Notes: generated by a model from the sequence alone, not told the origin. DNA of 64,000 nucleotides from Taudactylus pleione (GCA_031769625.1 JAUIMM010002008.1:310001-374000), one strand, 5' to 3'; positions 10,911-25,700 are shown, counted from the first letter of the stretch. A program made the numbers and translations.

Positions 10911-11699
10911 TGAGGAGGCAGCAGTGGGCTTCCCTATGCTGGGCTGTGCTTACACTGTATGAATATGAGAAGGCAGCAGTGGGCGTCCCTATGCTGGGCT
11001 GTGATTACACTGTACGGATATGAGGAGGCAGCAGTGGGCGTCCCTATGCTGGGCTGTACTTACACTGTACAGATATGAGCAAAGCAGCAGTGGGTGTCCC
11101 TATGTTGGGCTGTGCTTACACTGTACAGATATGAGAAGGCAGCAGTGGGTGTCCCTATGCTGGGCTGTGCTTACACTGTACGCTTATGAGAAGGCAGCAG
11201 TGGGTGTCCCTATGCTGGGCTGTGCTTACACTGTACGCATATGAGAAGGCAGCAGTGGGTGTCCCTATGCTGGGCTGTGCTTACACTGTATGGATATGAG
11301 AAGGCAGCAGTGGGTGTCCCTATGCTGGGCTGTACTTACACTGTATGGATATGAGAAGGCAGCAGTGGGTGTCCCTATGCTGGGCTGTGCTTACACTGTA
11401 CGAATATGAGAAGGCAGCAGTGGGTGTCCCTATGCTGGGCTGTGCTTACACTGTACAGATATAAGAAGGCAGCAGTGGGTGTCCCTATGCTGGGCTGTGC
11501 TTACACTGTACGGATATGAGAAGGCAGCACTAGGTGTCCCTATGCTGGGCTGTGCTTACACTGTACGGATATGAGAAGGCAGCAGTGGGTGTCCCTATGC
11601 TGGCCTGTACTTACACTGTATGGATATCAGAAGGTAGCAGAGGGCGTCCCTATGCTGGGCTGTACTTACACTGCATGAATATGAGAAGGCAGCAGTGGG

Positions 11700-12500
11700 C
11701 GTCCCTATGCTGGGCTGTGCTAACACTGTACGAATATGAGGAGGCAGCAGTTTGTGTCCCTATGCTGGGCTGTGCTTACACTGTACGGATATGAGAAGGC
11801 AGCAGTGGGCATCCCTATGCTGGGCTGTGCTTACACTGTACGGATATGAGAAGGCAGCAGTGGGCGTCACTATGCTGGGCTGTGCTAACACTGTACGGAT
11901 ATGAGGAGGCAGCAGTTTGTGTCCCTATGCTGGGCTGTGCTTACACTGTATGGATATGAGAAGGCAGCAGTGTGTGTCCCTATGCTGGGCTGTGCTTACA
12001 CTGTAGGGATATGAGAAGGCAGCAGTGGGTGTCCCTATGCTGGGCTGTACTTACACTGTACGGATATGAGAAGGCAGCAGTGGGCGTCCCTATGCTTGGC
12101 TGTGCTTACACTGTACTGATATGAGAAGGCAGCAGTGGGTGTCCCTATGCTGGGCTGTGCTTACACTGTAGGGATATGAGAAGGCCGCAGTGGGTGTCCC
12201 TATTCTCGGCTGTACTTTCACTGTACGGATATGAGAAGGCAGCAGTGGGCGTCCCTATGCTGGGCTGTACTTACACTGTACGGATATGAGATGGCAGCAG
12301 TGGGTGTCCCTATGCTGGGCTGTGCTTACGCTGTAGGGATATGAGAAGGCAGCAGTGGGTGTCCCTATGCTGGGCTGTGCTAACACTGTACGGATATGAG
12401 AAGGCAGCAGTGGGCGTCCCTATGCTGGGCTGTACTTACACTGTACGGATATGAGAAGGCAGCAGTGGCGTCCCTATGCTGGGCTGTGCATACACTGTAC
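11700..12500. repeat. Block re-used 5.6 kb downstream (11.7-12.5 kb with 17.3-18.1 kb)
   Basis: The rare TGTGTGTCCC at 11971 pairs with 17573, and GTGCATACACTGTACCG at 12486 pairs with 18088; both spacings are 5,602 bp. GCAGTTTGTGTC units lie in matching order. Further right the same relation continues with unit-sized shifts (GGGCATTCC at 13017 and 18288; AGGTAGCAG at 13171 and 18498). Scattered differences are common, so this is an older duplication than those at 21-60 kb. Part of the same block, around 12.67-12.89 kb, also appears at 19.65-19.86 kb. Confidence 0.75.
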
Positions 12501-15500
12501 CGATATGAGGAGGCAGCAGTGGGCGTCCCTATGCTGGGCTGTGCTTACACTGTACGGATATGAGAAGGCAGCAGTGGGCGTCCCTATGCTGGGCTGTGCT
12601 TACACTGTACGGATATGAGGAGGCAGCAGTGGGTGTCCCTATACTGGGCTGTACTTACACTGTACGGATATGAGAAGGCAGCAGTGGGTGTCCCTATGCT
12701 GGGCTGTGCTTACACTGTACGGATATGAGAAGACAGCAGTGGGTGTCCCTATGCTGGGCTGTGCTTACACTGTAGGGATATCAGAAGGCAGCAGTGGGTG
12801 TCCCTATGCTGGGCTGTGCTTACACTGTACGGATATGAGAAGGCAGCAGTGGGCGTCCCTATGCTGGGCTGTGATTACACTGTAGGGATATGAGAAGGCA
12901 GCAGTGGGTGTCCCTATGCTGGGCTGTGCTTACACTGTACGGATATGAGAAGGCAGCAGTGGGCGTCCCTATGCTGGGCTGTGCTTACACTGTACGGATA
13001 TGAGGAGGCAGCAGTGGGCATTCCTATGCTGGGCTGTGCTTACACTGTACGGATATGAGGAGGCAGCAGTGGGCGTCTCTATGCTGGGCTGTACTTAAAC
13101 TGTATGGATATGAGAAGGCAGCAGTGGGTCTCCCTATGCTGGGTTGTGCTTACACTGTACGGATATGAGAAGGTAGCAGTGGGGGTCCCTATGCTGTTCT
13201 GTGCTTACACTGTACAGATATGAGGAGGCAGCAGTGGGCGTCCCTATGCTGGGCTGTGCTTCCACTGTACGGATATGAGAAGGCAGCAGTGGCCGTCCCT
13301 ATGCTGGGCTGTACTTACACTGTACAGATATGAGACGGCAGCAGTGGGTTCCCTGTGTTGGGCTCTTCTTACACTGTATGGATATGAGAAGGCAGCAGTG
13401 GCCGTCCCTATGCTGGGCTGTGCTTACACTGTACAGATATGAGAAGGCAGCAGTGGGTGTCCCTATGCTGGGCTGTGATTACACTGTACAGATATGAGGA
13501 GGCAGAAGTGGGCGTCCCTATGCTGGGCTGTGCTTACACTGTACGGATATGAGAAGGCAGCAGTGGGTGTCCCTATGTTGGGCTGTGATTACACTGTACG
13601 GATATGAGAAGGCAGCAGTGGCCGTCCCTATGCTGGGCTGTGCTTACACTGTACAGATATGAGAAGTCAGCAGTGGGTGTCCCTATGCTGGGCTGTGATT
13701 ACACTGTACGGATATGAGAAGGCAGCAGTGGCCGTCCCTATGCTGGGCTGTGCTTACACTGTACAGATATGAGGAGGCAGCAGTGGGTGTCCCTATGCTG
13801 GGCTGTGATTACACTGTACAGATATGAGGAGGCAGAAGTGGGTGTCCCTATGCTGGGCTGTGATTACACTGTACAGATATGAGGAGGCAGAAGTGGGCGT
13901 CCCTATGCTGGGCTGTGCTTACACTGTACAGATATGAGAAGGCAGCAGTGGGTGTCCTTATGCTGGGCTGTGCTTACGCTGTATGTATATGAGGAGGCAG
14001 CAGTGGGTGTCCCTATGCTTGGCTGTGATTACACTGTACGGATATGAGAAGGCAGCAGTGGGCGTCCCTATGTTGGGCTGTGCTTACACTGTACAGATAT
14101 GAGGAGGCAGAAGTGGGTGTCCCTATGCTAGGCTGTGATTACACTGTACAGATATGAGGAGGCAGCAGTGGGCGTCCCTATGGTGGGCTGTACTTACACT
14201 GTACGTATATGAGAAGGCAGCAGTGGGCGTCCCTATGCTGGGCTGTGCTTACACTGTACGGATATGAGAAGGCAGCAGTGGGTGTCCCTATGCTGGACTG
14301 TATTTACACTGTACGGATATGAGAAGGCAGCAGTGGGTGTCCCTATGCTGGACTGTATTTACACTGTACGGATATGAGAAGGCAGCAGTGGGTGTCACTA
14401 TGCTGGGCTGTACTTACACTGCACGGATATGAGAAGACAGCAGTGGGCGTCCCTATGCCGGGCTGTGCACACACTGTACGGATATGAGGAGGCAGCAGTG
14501 GGCGTCCCTATGCTGGGCTGTGCACACACTGTACGGATATGAGGAGGCAGCAGTGGGCGTCCCTATGCTGGGCTGTACTTACACTGTACGAATATGAGAA
14601 GGCAGCAGTGGGGTTCCCTATGCTGGGCTGTGCTTACACTGTACGGATATGAGAAGGCAGCAGTGGGCGTCCCTATGCTGGGCTGTGCACACACTGTACG
14701 GATATGAGGAGGCAGCAGTGGGCGTCCCTATGCTGGTCTGTACTTACACTGTACGAATATGAGAAGGCAGCAGTGGGGTTCCCTATGTTGGGCTGTGCTT
14801 ACACTGTATGGATATGAGAAGGCAGCAGTGAGCGTCCCTGTGCTGGGCTGTGATTACACTGTACGGATATGAGGAGGCAGCAGTGGGAGTCCCTATACTG
14901 GGCTGTGCTTACACTGTATGGATATGAGAAGGCAGCAGTGGGCGTCCCTATACTGGGCTGTGCTTACACTGTACAGATATGAGAAGGCAGCAGTGGGTGT
15001 CCCTATTCTGGGCTGTGCTTACACTGTACGGATATGAGAAGGCAGCAGTGGCCGTCCCTATGCTGGTCTGTGCTTACACTGTACAGATATGAGAAGGCAG
15101 CAGTGGGTGTTCCTATGCTGGGCTGTACTTACACTGTACGGATATGAGAAGGCAGCAGTGTTCGTCCCTATGCTGGGCTGTGCTTACACTGTACGGATAT
15201 GAGAAGGCAGCAGTGGGCATCCCTATGCTGGGCTGTGCTTACACTGTATGGATATGAGAAGGCAGCAGTGGGCGTCCCTATGCTGGGCTGTGATTACACT
15301 ATACGTATATGAGAAGGCAGCAGTGGGCGTCCCTTTGCTGGGCTGTGATTACTCTGTACAGATATAAGAAGGCAGCAGGGGGCGTCCCTATGCTGGGCTG
15401 TGATTACACTGTACAGATATGAGAAGGCAGCAGTGGGTGTCCCTATGCTGGGCTGTGATTACACTGTACAGATATGAGAAGGCAGCAGTGGGCGTCCCTA

Positions 15501-16074
15501 TGCTGGGCTGTGATTACACTGTACGGATATGAAAAGGCAGCAGTGGGCGTCCCTATGCTGGGCTGTGCTTACACTGTACAGATATGAGAAGGCAGCAGTG
15601 GGCGTCCCTATGCTGGGCTGTGCTTACACTGTACGGATATAAGAAGGCAGCAGTGGGCGTCCCTATGCTGGGCTGTGCTTACACTATACGGATATGAGAA
15701 GGCAGCAGTGGGCGTCCCTATGCTGGGCTGTGCTTTCACTGTACAGATATGAGATGGCAGCAGTGGGTGTCCCTATGCTGGGCTGTGCTTACGCTGTTCG
15801 GAAATGAGAAGGCAGCAGTGGGTGTCCCTATGCTGGGCTGTGCTTACACTGTACAGATATGAGAAGGCAGCAGTGGGTGTCCCTATGCTGGGCTGTGCTT
15901 ACACTGTACAGATATGAGATGGCAGCCTTGGGTGTCCCTATGCTGGGCTGTGCTTACACTGTACAGATATGAGATGGCAGCAGTGGGTGTCCCTATGCTG
16001 GACTGTGCTTACACTGTATGGATATGAGAAGGCAGCAGTGGGAATCCCTATACTGGGCTGTGTTTACACTGTTC

Positions 16075-16345
16075 GGAAATGAGAAGGCAGCAGTGGCGTC
16101 GCTATGCTGGGCTGTGCTTACACTGTACGAAAATGAGAAGGCAGCAGTGGCGTCGCTATGCTGGGCTGTACTTACACTCTACGGAAATGAGAAGGCAGCA
16201 GTGGCGTCCCTATGCTGGGCTTTGCTTACACTGTTCGGAAATGAGAAGGCAGCAGTGGCGTCGCTATGCTGGGCTGTGCTTACACTGTACGGAAATGAGA
16301 TTGCGGCAGTGGCGTCGCTATGCTGGGCTGTACTTACACTTTACG
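16075..16345. repeat. Cluster of 54-bp variant units, first locus
   Basis: Five consecutive units lack one G and read GCAGTGGCGTCGCTATG (one reads GCAGTGGCGTCCCTATG). Most also carry GGAAATGAG in place of GGATATGAG. Being 54 bp, a multiple of 3, they hold one reading frame and give an 18-residue periodic frame with MRRQQWRRYAGLCLHC. One more such unit follows near 16417. The length change disrupts the GGG/CCC pairing present in ordinary units. Confidence 0.88.
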
Positions 16346-18599
16346 GATATGAGAAGGCAGCAGTGGGCGTCCCTATACTGGGCTGTACTTACACTTTACG
16401 GATATGAGAAGGCAGCAGTGGCGTCGCTTTGCTGGGCTGTACTTACACTTTACGGATATGAGAAGGCAGCAGTGGGCGTCCCTATACTGGGCTGTGCTTA
16501 CACTGTACAGATATGAGAAGGCAGCAGTGGGCGTCCCTATGCTGGGCTGTACTTACACTGTACGGATAAGAGAAGGCAGCAGTGAGCGTCCCTATGCTGG
16601 GCTGTGCTTACACTGTACCGATATGAGAAGGCAGCAGTGGGCGTCCCTATGCTGGACTGTGCTTACACTGTATGGATATGAGAAGGCAGCAGTGGGCATC
16701 CCTATGCTGGGCTGTGCTTACACTGTACAGATATGAGAAGGCAGCAGTGGGTGTCCCTATGCTGGGCTGTGCTTACACTGTACAGATATGAGAAGGCAGC
16801 AGTTGGTGTCCCTATGCTAAGCTGTGATTACACTGTACGGATATGAGAAGGCAGCAGTGGGCGTCCCTATGCTGGGCTGTGATTACACTGTATGGATATG
16901 AGAAGGCAGCAGTGGCCGTCCCTATGCTGGGCTGTGCTTACACTGTACAGATATGAGAAGGCAGCAGTGGGTCTCCCTATGCTGGGCTGTGATTACACTG
17001 TACAGATATGAGGAGGCAGCAGTGGGTGTCCCTATGTTGGGCTGTGCTTACACTGTACAGATATGAGGAGGCAGCAGTGGGCGTCCATATGTTGGGCTGT
17101 GCTTACACTTTACAGATATGAGAAGGCAGCAGTGGGTGTCCCTATGCTGGGCTGTGATTACACTGTACAGATATGAGGAGGCAGCAGTGGGCGTCCCTAT
17201 GGTGGGCTGTGCTTACACTGTACGTATATGAGAAGGCAGCAGTGGGCGTCCCTATGCTGGGCTGTGCTAACACTGTACGAATATGAGGAGGCAGCAGTTT
17301 GTGTCACTATGCTGGGCTGTGCTTACACTGTACGGATATGAGAAGGCAGCAGTGGGTGTCCCTATGCTGGGCTGTGCTTACACTGTACGGATATGAGAAG
17401 GCAGCAGTGGGCGTCCCTATGCTCGGCTGTGCTTACACTGTACGGATATGAGAAGGCAGCAGTGGGCTTCACTATGCTGGGCTGTGCTTACACTGTACGG
17501 ATATGAGGAGGCAGCAGTTTGTGTCCCTATGCTGGGCTGTGCTTACACTGTATGGATATGAGAAGGCAGCAGTGTGTGTCCCTATGCTGGGCTGTGCTTA
17601 CACTGTATGGATATGAGAAGGCAGCAGTGGGCGTCCCTATGCTCGGCTGTACTTACACTGTACGGATATGAGAAGGCAGCAGTGGGCGTCCCTATGCTGG
17701 GCTGTGCTTACACTGTACGGATATGAGAAGGCAGCAGTGGGTGTCCCTATACTGGGCTGTGCTTACACTGTAGGGATATGAGAAGGCAGCAGTGGGTTTC
17801 CCTATGCTGCGCTGTGCTTACACTGTACGGATATGAGAAGGCTGCAGTGGGCGTCCCTATGCTGGGCTGTACTTACACTGTACGGATATGAGAAGGCAGC
17901 AGTGGGTGTCCCTATGCTGGGCTGTGCTTACACTGTAGGAATATGAGAAGGCAGCAGTGGGTGTCCCTATGCTGGGCTGTGCTTACACTGTACGGATATG
18001 AGAAAGCAGCAGTGGGCATCCCTATGCTGGGCTGTTCTTACACTGTACGGATATGAGAAGGCAGCAGTGGCGTCCCTATGCTGGGCTGTGCATACACTGT
18101 ACCGATATGAGGAGGCAGCAGTGGGCGTCCCTATGCTGGGCTGTGCTTACACTGTAGGGATATGAGAAGGCAGCAGTGGGTGTCCCTATGCTGGGCTGTG
18201 CTTACAATGTACGGATATGAGAAGGCAGCAGTGGGCGTCCCTATGCTGGGCTGTGCTTACACTGTACGGTTATGAGGAGGCAGCAGTGGGCATTCCTATG
18301 CTGGGCTGTGCTTACACTGTACGGATATGAGGAGGCAGCAGTGGGCGTCCCTATGCTGGGCTGTGCTTACACTGTACGAATATGAGAAGGCAGCAGTGGG
18401 CGTCCCTATGCTGGGCTGTACTTACACTGTATGGATATGAGAAGGCAGCAGTGGGTCTCCCTATGCTGGGTTGTGCTTACACTGTACGGATATGAGAAGG
18501 TAGCAGTGGGGGTCCCTATGCTGTTCTGTGCTTACACTGTACAGATATGAGGAGGCAGCAGTGGGCGTCCCTATGTTGGGCTGTGCTTACACTGTACAG

Positions 18600-19750
18600 A
18601 TATGAGAAGGCAGCAGTGACGTCCCAATGCTGGGCTGTGATTACACTGTACAGATATGAGAAGGCAGCAGTGGGTGTCCCTATGCTGGGCTTTGCTTACT
18701 CTGTACGGATATGAGAAGGCAGCAGTGGCCGTCCCTATGCTGGGCTGTGCTTACACTGTACAGATATGAGAAGGCAGCAGTGGGTGTCCCTATGCTGGGC
18801 TGTGATTACACTGTACAGATATGAGGAGGCAGCAGTGGGTGTCCCTATGTTGGGCTGTGCTTACACTGTACAGATATGAGAAGGCAGCATTGGGCGTCCT
18901 TATGCTGGGCTGTGCTTACGCTGTATGTATATGAGGAGGCAGCAGTGGGTGTCCCTATGCTTGGCTGTGATTACACTGTACGGATATGAGAAGGCAGCAG
19001 TGGGCGTCCCTATGTTGGGCTGTGCTTACACTGTACAGATATGAGAAGGCAGAAGTGGGTGTCCCTATGCTAGGCTGTGATTACACTGTACAGATATGAG
19101 GAGGCAGCAGTGGGCGTCCCTATGGTGGGCTGTGCTTACACTGTACGGATAAGAGGAGGCAGCAGTGGGCGTCCCTATGCTGGGCTTTGCTTACACTGTA
19201 TGGATATGAGAAGGCAGCAGTGGGCGTCCCTATGCTGGGCTGTGCTTACACTGTACGGATATGAGAAGGCAGAAGTGGGTGTCCCTATGCTGGACTGTAT
19301 TTACACTGTACGGATATGAGAAGGCTGCAGTGGGTGTCCCTATGCTGGGCTGTGCTTACACTGTAGGGATATGAGAAGGCAGCAGTGGGTGTCCCTATGC
19401 TGGGCTGTGCTTACACTGTACGGATATGAGAAGGCAGCAGTGGGCGTCCCTATGCTGGGCTGTACTTGCACTGTACAGATATGAGAAGACATCAGTGGCG
19501 TCCCTATGCTGGGCTGTGCATACACTGTACCGATATGAGGAGGCAGCAGTGGGCGTCCCTATGCTGGGCTCTGCTTACACTGTACGGATATGAGAAGGCA
19601 GCAGTGGGCGTCCCTATGCTGGGCTGTGCTTACACTGTACGGATATGAGGAGGCAGCAGTGGGTGTCCCTATACTGGGCTGTACTTACACTGTACGGATA
19701 TGAGAAGGCAGCAGTGGGTGTCCCTATGCTGGGCTGTGCTTACACTGTAG
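18600..19750. repeat. Block duplicated 6,377 bp downstream
   Basis: TTTGCTTACTCTG at 18691 recurs at 25068 and a distinctive unit run at 19077-19319 recurs at 25454-25696; both spacings are 6,377 bp, about 116 units less 3 bp. The run includes the odd GGATAAGAGG unit and a CTATGGTGGGC unit. After about 19.75 kb the relation continues with one extra unit on the right. The second copy lies inside the later 8,357-bp duplication, so it also appears at 33.8 and 36.7 kb. Confidence 0.8.
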
Positions 19751-20281
19751 GGATATGGGAAGGCAGCAGTGGGTGTCCCTATGCTGGGCTGTGCTTACAC
19801 TGTACGGATATGAGAAGGCAGCAGTGGGCGTCCCTATGCTGGGCTGTGCTTACACTGTAGGGATATGAGAAGGCAGCAGTGGGTGTCCCTATGCTGGGCT
19901 GTGCTTACACTGTACGGATATGAGAAGGCAGCAGTGGGCGTCCCTATGCTGGGCTGTGCGTACACTGTACGGTTATGAGGAGGCAGCAGTGGGCGTCCCT
20001 ATGCTGGGCTGTGATTACACTGTTGTGATATAAGAAGGCAGCAGTGGGTGTCCCTATGCTGGGCTGTGATTACACTGTACAGATATGAGAAGGCAGCAGT
20101 GGGTGTTCCTATGCTGGGCTGTGCTTACACTGTACGGATATGAGGAGGCAGCAGTGGGCGTCCCTATGCTGGGCTATGCTTACACTGTACGAATATGAGA
20201 AGGCAACAGTGGGCGTCCCTATGCAGGGCTGTACTTACACTGTATGGATATGAGAAGGCAGCAGTGGGTCTCCCTATGCTG

Positions 20282-22720
20282 GGTTGTACTTACACTGTAC
20301 GGATATGAGAAGGTAGGAGTGGGGGTCCCTATGCTGTTCTGTGCTTACTCTGTACAGATATGAGGAGGCAGCAGTGGGCGTCCCTATGTTGGGCTGTGCT
20401 TACACTGTACAGATATGAGAAGGCAGCAGTGACGTCCCTATGCTGGGCTGTGATTACACTGTACAGATATGAGAAGGCAGCAGTGGGTGTCCCTATGCTG
20501 GGCTTTGCTTACACTGTACAGATATGAGAAGGCAGCAGTGGCCGTCCCTATGCTGGGCTGTGCTTACACTGTACAGATATGAGAAGGCAGCAGTGGGTGT
20601 CCCTATGCTGGGCTGTGATTACACTGTACAGATATGAGGAGGCAGCAGTGGGTGTCCCTATGTTGGGCTGTGCTTACACTGTACGGATATGAGAAGGCAG
20701 CAGTGGGCGTCCTTATGCTGGGCTGTGCTTACGCTGTATGTATATGAGGAGGCAGCAGTGGGTGTCCCTATGCTTGGCTGTGATTACACTGTACGGATAT
20801 GAGAAGGCAGCAGTGGGCGTCCCTATGTTGGGCTGTGCTTACACTGTACAGATATGAGAAGGCAGAAGTGGGTGTCCCTATGCTAGGCTGTGATTACACT
20901 GTACAGATATGAGGAGGCAGCAGTGGGCGTCCCTATGGTGGGCTGTACTTACACTGTACGTATATGAGAAGGCAGCAGTGGGCGTCCCTATGCTGGGTTG
21001 TGCTTACACTGTACGGAAATGAGAAGGCAGCAGTGGGTGTCCCTATGCTGGACTGTATTTACACTGTACGGATATGAGAAGGCAGCAGTGGGTGTCCCTA
21101 TGCTGGACTGTATTTACACTGTACGGATATGAGAAGGCAGCAGTGGGTGTCACTATGCTGGGCTGTACTTACACTGCACGGATATGAGAAGACAGCAGTG
21201 GGCGTCCCTATGCTGGGCTGTACTTACACTGTACGGATATGAGAAGGCAGCAGTGGGTGTCCCTATACTGGGCTGTGCTTACACTGTACGGATATGAGAA
21301 GGCAGCAGTGGGCGTCCCTATGCTGGGCTGTGCGTACACTATACGGTTATGCGGAGGCAGCAGTGGGTGTCCCTATGCTGGGCTGTGATTACACTGTTGG
21401 GATATAAGAAGGCAGCAGTGGGTGTCCCTATGCTGGGCTGTGATTACACTGTACAGATATGAGAAGGCAGCAGTGGGTGTTCCTATGCTGGGCTGTGCTT
21501 ACACTGTACGGATATGAGGAGGCAGCAGTGGGCGTCCCTATGCTGGGCTGTGCTTACACTGTACGAATATGAGAAGGCAGCAGTGGGCGTCCCTATGCAG
21601 GGCTGTACTTACACTGTATGGATATGAGAAGGCAGCAGTGGGTCTCCCTATGCTGGGTTGTACTTACACTGTACGGATATGAGAAGGTAGCAGTGGGGGT
21701 CCCTATGCTGTTCTGTGCTTACTCTGTACAGATATGAGGAGGCAGCAGTGGGTGTCCCTATGTTGGGCTGTGCTTACACTGTACAGATATGAGAAGGCAG
21801 CAGTGACGTCCCTATGCTGGGCTATGATTACACTGTACAGATATGAGAAGGCAGCAGTGGGTGTCCCTATGCTGGGCTTTGCTTACACTGTACAGATATG
21901 AGAAGGCAGCAGTGGCCGTCCCTATGCTGGGCTGTGCTTACACTGTACAGATATGAGAAGGCAGCAGTGGGTGTCCCTATGCTGGGCTTTGCTTACACTG
22001 TACAGATATGAGAAGGCAGCAGTGGCCGTCCCTATGCTGGGCTGTGCTTACACTGTACAGATATGAGAAGGCAGCAGTGGGTGTCCCTATGCTGGACTGT
22101 GATTACACTGTACAGATATGAGGAGGCAGCAGTGGGTGTCCCTATGTTGGGCTGTGCTTACACTGTACGGATATGAGAAGGCAGCAGTGGGCGTCCTTAT
22201 GCTGGGCTGTGCTTACGCTGTATGTATATGAGGAGGCAGCAGTGGGTGTCCCTATGCTTGGCTGTGATTACACTGTACGGATATGAGAAGGCAGCAGTGG
22301 GCGTCCCTATGTTGGGCTGTGCTTACACTGTACAGATATGAGAAGGCAGAAGTGGGTGTCCCTATGCTAGGCTGTGATTACACTGTACAGATATGAGGAG
22401 GCAGCAGTGGGCGTCCCTATGGTGGGCTGTACTTACACTGTACGTATATGAGAAGGCAGCAGTGGGCGTCCCTATGCTGGGTTGTGCTTACACTGTACGG
22501 AAATGAGAAGGCAGCAGTGGGTGTCCCTATGCTGGACTGTATTTACACTGTACGGATATGAGAAGGCAGCAGTGGGTGTCCCTATGCTGGACTGTATTTA
22601 CACTGTACGGATATGAGAAGGCAGCAGTGGGTGTCACTATGCTGGGCTGTACTTACACTGCACGGATATGAGAAGACAGCAGTGGGCGTCCCTATGCTGG
22701 GCTGTACTTACACTGTACGG
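20282..22720. repeat. Tandem duplication of about 1.4 kb
   Basis: GGTTGTACTTACACTG at 20282 recurs at 21656 (1,374 bp). Later markers are 1,482-1,484 bp apart (GACAGCAGTGGG after GCACGG at 21191 and 22675), because the right copy carries two extra units near 21960-22070. The matched parts are about 20.28-21.24 kb and 21.66-22.72 kb. The right copy forms the left end of the 8,357-bp duplication unit. Confidence 0.78.
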
Positions 22721-25700
22721 ATATGAGAAGGCAGCAGTGGGCGTCCCTATGCTGGACTGTGCTTACACTGTATGGATATGAGGAGGCAGCAGTGGGTGTC
22801 CCTATGCTGGGCTGTGCTTACACTGTACGGATATGAGAAGGCAGCAGTGGGCGTCCCTATGCTGGGCTGTGATTACACTGTACGTATATGAGATTGCAGC
22901 AGTGGGCGTCCCTATGCTGGGCTGTGCTTACACTGTATGGATATGAGAAGGCAGCAGTGGGCATCCCTATGCTGGGCTGTGCTTACACTGTACGGATATG
23001 AGGAGGCAGCAGTGGGTGTCCCTATGCTGGGCTGTACTTACACTGTACGAATATGAGAAGGCAGCAGTGGAGTTCCCTATGTTGGGCTGTGCTTACACTG
23101 TATGGATATGAGAAGGCAGCAGTGGGCGTCCCTATACTGGGCTGTGCTTACACTGTATGGATATGAGAAGGCAGCAGTAGGCGTCCCTATACTGGGCTGT
23201 GCTTACACTGTACAGATATGAGAAGGCAGCAGTGGGTGTCCCTATTCTGGGCTGTGCTTACACTGTACGGATATGAGAAGGCAGCAGTGGCCGTCCCTAT
23301 GCTGGGCTGTGCTTACACTGTACAGATATGAGAAGGCAGCAGTGGGTGTCCCTATGCTGGGCTGTGATTACACTGTACAGATATGAGGAGGTAGCAGTGG
23401 GTGTCCCTATGTTGGGCTGTGCTTACAGTGTACAGATATGAGAAGGCAGCAGTGGGCGTCCCTATGCTGGGCTGTGATTACACTGTACAGATATGAGGAG
23501 GTATCAGTGGGTGTCCCTATGCTGGGCTGTGCTTACAGTGTACAGATATGAGAAGGCAGCAGTGGGCGTCCCTATGCTGGGCTGTGCTTACACTGTACAG
23601 ATATGAGAAGGCAGCAGTGGGTGTCCCTATGTTGGGCTGTGCTTACACTGTACAGATATGAGAAGGCAGAAGTGCGTGTCCTTATGCTGGGCTGTGATTA
23701 CACTGTACAGATATGAGGAGGCAGCATTGGGCGTCCCTATGGTGGGCTGTACTTACACTGTACGTATATGAGAAGGCAGCAGTGGGCGTCCTTATGCTGG
23801 GCTGTGCTTACACTGTACGGATATGAGAAGGCAGCAGTGGGTGTCCCTATGCTGGACTGTATTTACACTGTACGGATATGAGAAGGCAGCAGTGGGTGTC
23901 CCTATGCTGGACTGTATTTACACTGTACGGATATGAGAAGGCAGTAGTGGGTGTCCCTATGCTGGGCTGTGATTACACTGTACGGATATGAGAAGGCAGC
24001 AGTGGGCGTCCCAATGCTGGGCTGTGCTTACACTGTACAGATATGAGAAGGCAGCAGTGGGCGTCCCTATGCTGGGCTGTGCTTACAGTGTACGGATATA
24101 AGAAGGCAGCAGTGGGCGTCCCTATGCTGGGCTGTGCTTACACTGTACAGATATGAGAAGGCAGCAGTGGGTGTCCCTATGCTGGGCTGTGATTACACTG
24201 TACAGATATGAGGAGGTAGCAGTGGGTGTCCCTATGTTGGGCTGTGCTTACAGTGTACAGATATGAGAAGGCAGCAGTGGGCGTCCCTATGCTGGGCTGT
24301 GATTACACTGTACAGATATGAGGAGGTATCAGTGGGTGTCCCTATGTTGGGCTGTGCTTACAGTGTACAGATATGAGAAGGCAGCAGTGGGCGTCCCTAT
24401 GCTGGGCTGTGCTTACACTGTACAGATATGAGAAGGCAGCAGTGGGTGTCCCTATGTTGGGCTGTGCTTACACTGTACAGATATGAGAAGGCAGAAGTGC
24501 GTGTCCTTATGCTGGGCTGTGATTACACTGTACAGATATGAGGAGGCAGCATTGGGCGTCCCTATGGTGGGCTGTACTTACACTGTACGTATATGAGAAG
24601 GCAGCAGTGGGCGTCCTTATGCTGGGCTGTGCTTACACTGTACGGATATGAGAAGGCAGCAGTGGGTGTCCCTATGCTGGACTGTATTTACACTGTACGG
24701 ATATGAGAAGGCAGCAGTGGGTGTCCCTATGCTGGACTGTATTTACACTGTACGGATATGAGAAGGCAGTAGTGGGTGTCCCTATGCTGGGCTGTGATTA
24801 CACTGTACGGATATGAGAAGGCAGCAGTGGGCGTCCCTATGCTGGGCTGTGCTTACACTGTACAGATATGAGAAGGCAGCAGTGGGTGTCCCTATGCTGG
24901 GCTGTGATTACACTGTACAGATATGAGGAGGCAGCAGTGGGTGTCCCTATGTTGGGCTGTGCTTACACTGTACAGATATGAGAAGGCAGCAGTGGGCGTC
25001 CCAATGCTGGGCTGTGATTACACTGTACAGATATGAGAAGGCAGCAGTGGGTGTCCCTATGCTGGGCTTTGCTTACTCTGTACGGATATGAGAAGGCAGC
25101 AGTGGCCGTCCCTATGCTGGGCTGTGCTTACACTGTACAGATATGAGAAGGCAGCAGTGCGTGTCCCTATGCTGGGCTGTGATTACACTGTACAGATATG
25201 AGGAGGCAGCAGTGGGTGTCCCTATGTTGGGCTGTGCTTACACTGTACAGATATGAGAAGGCAGCAGTGGGCGTCCTTATGCTGGGCTGTGCTTACGCTG
25301 TATGTATATGAGGAGGCAGCAGTGGGTGTCCCTATGCTTGGCTGTGATTACACTGTACGGATATGAGAAGGCAGCAGTGGGCGTCCCTATGTTGGGCTGT
25401 GCTTACACTGTACAGATATGAGAAGGCAGAAGTGGGTGTCCCTATGCTAGGCTGTGATTACACTGTACAGATATGAGGAGGCAGCAGTGGGCGTCCCTAT
25501 GGTGGGCTGTGCTTACACTGTACGGATAAGAGGAGGCAGCAGTGGGCGTCCCTATGCTGGGCTTTGCTTACACTGTATGGATATGAGAAGGCAGCAGTGG
25601 GCGTCCCTATGCTGGGCTGTGCTTACACTGTACGGATATGAGAAGGCAGCAGTGGGTGTCCCTATGCTGGACTGTATTTACACTGTACGGATATGAGAAG

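Noticed and set aside
16018..16736. Open frames of 110-145 codons with MRRQQW and SLCWAVLTLYG repeats
   Set aside because: The 55-bp unit shifts frame each copy and the 54-bp units hold it, so these are periodic read-through products. The same words appear in every frame of ordinary units across the array.
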